Positions 22,141-22,348 of a stretch of DNA of 22,348 bases are shown here, one piece after another. Source of the stretch: Planctomycetota bacterium (GTDB lineage Bacteria > Planctomycetota > UBA1135 > UBA2386); NCBI GenBank assembly GCA_020425885.1, contig JAGQRA010000579.1, positions 1 through 22,348 on the forward strand. The letters are read 5' to 3'. Numbering within the stretch: position 1 is the stretch's first letter; each line of letters begins with the position of its first letter. The notes beneath the pieces were generated by a model. That model saw only the letters and a program-made list of their open reading frames with translations, did not search any database and was not told the DNA's origin. Made by a program: the position numbers and the translations under genes.

Positions 22141-22348
22141 TTACGGCGAACGCCCGTTCACCAGCGCCACCTGGCCGCTGCACCCGACCTGGCGCAGCGC
22201 CGACTGCCAGGCTTCGTCGTCGAGCACCAGACCCGCGGTCGCCAACGCATCGGTGTCGATGCCGCGCGGGCCGCGCACGCAGGTGATGCGCCGAGCGGTG
22301 ACGCCGAGCCCGGATCCGGGATCGATGACGTGGGCATGGTGCGCGCCA
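22141..22348 (-). CDS. apbE: ApbE-family FAD:protein FMN transferase, C-terminal part only
   Basis: The window holds the last 68 codons. The segment HAHVIDPGSGLGVTARRITCV and then TDALATAGLVL corresponds to the ApbE signature HIIDPxTGxP, VTVxAP and ADALATALFVL. The Asp and Thr of TDALAT belong to the metal/FAD site. ApbE attaches FMN to a Thr of partner redox subunits such as those of NQR/RNF complexes, in the periplasm. The rest of the gene, including any signal peptide, lies beyond the right edge. The stop codon TAA is at 22143-22141, 25 bases from the convergent deaminase stop. The gap shows no hairpin. The family call rests on a short segment. Confidence 0.7.
   Translation of the reverse strand, partial: GAHHAHVIDPGSGLGVTARRITCVRGPRGIDTDALATAGLVLDDEAWQSALRQVGCSGQVALVNGRSP

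Overview
The window is GC-rich bacterial DNA with tightly packed genes, many overlapping at stop/start codons. It looks like a planctomycete or a close relative in the PVC group. The reasons are a DUF6797-type protein next to a multiheme PVC-style cytochrome, a secreted sulfatase, an FG-GAP/VCBS protein with a C-terminal beta domain that I know from planctomycete exoproteins, a beta-helix exoprotein, and an ECF sigma factor of planctomycete style. No rRNA, tRNA, CRISPR array, transposase or phage gene was seen. The lineage is inferred from gene content, not from a marker gene.

Layout. 1-2846 (+): two coupled amidohydrolases; the first runs off the left edge and the second has a degraded metal motif. 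2958-3980 (+): a lysine-rich orphan with a possible degenerate M15 peptidase signature. It is flanked by two copies of about 78 bp that match the 3' end of the second amidohydrolase. 4161-4631 (-): GNAT acetyltransferase. 4713-8951 (-): a coupled pair encoding a beta-helix exoprotein followed by a 7-repeat VCBS exoprotein. 9106-14539 (-): a three-gene overlapping operon (DUF6797 protein, pentaheme cytochrome with a PA14-like domain, HAD phosphatase). 14652-16082 (+): a divergently transcribed sulfatase. 16141-16737 (-): DUF502 membrane protein. 17038-19071 (+): a repetitive Thr/Pro/Arg, Cys/Trp-rich and TPR exported protein. 19139-20317 (+): acyl-CoA dehydrogenase. 20391-20888 (-): macrodomain protein. 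21025-22115 (+): ECF sigma factor coupled to a dCMP-type deaminase. 22141-22348 (-): C-terminal end of an ApbE-type FMN transferase, cut by the window edge.

The most interesting signal is at 8889-8961. A strong Shine-Dalgarno and ATG lead into a (CT)19 microsatellite on the minus strand that encodes a Leu-Ser signal-peptide core. At 19 units the reading frame stops early. At 17, 20 or 23 units it would join the 885-codon beta-helix ORF and give that protein its otherwise missing signal peptide. This has the form of a phase-variable switch, here in the OFF state, controlling export of a large surface or secreted protein and, through an ATGA overlap, possibly its VCBS partner. A sequencing or assembly error in the repeat must be excluded first.

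The exported proteins (sulfatase, cytochrome operon, beta-helix, VCBS, TPR protein, amidohydrolases) suggest an organism that invests in its cell surface and in breakdown of polymers. How they cooperate is inference.
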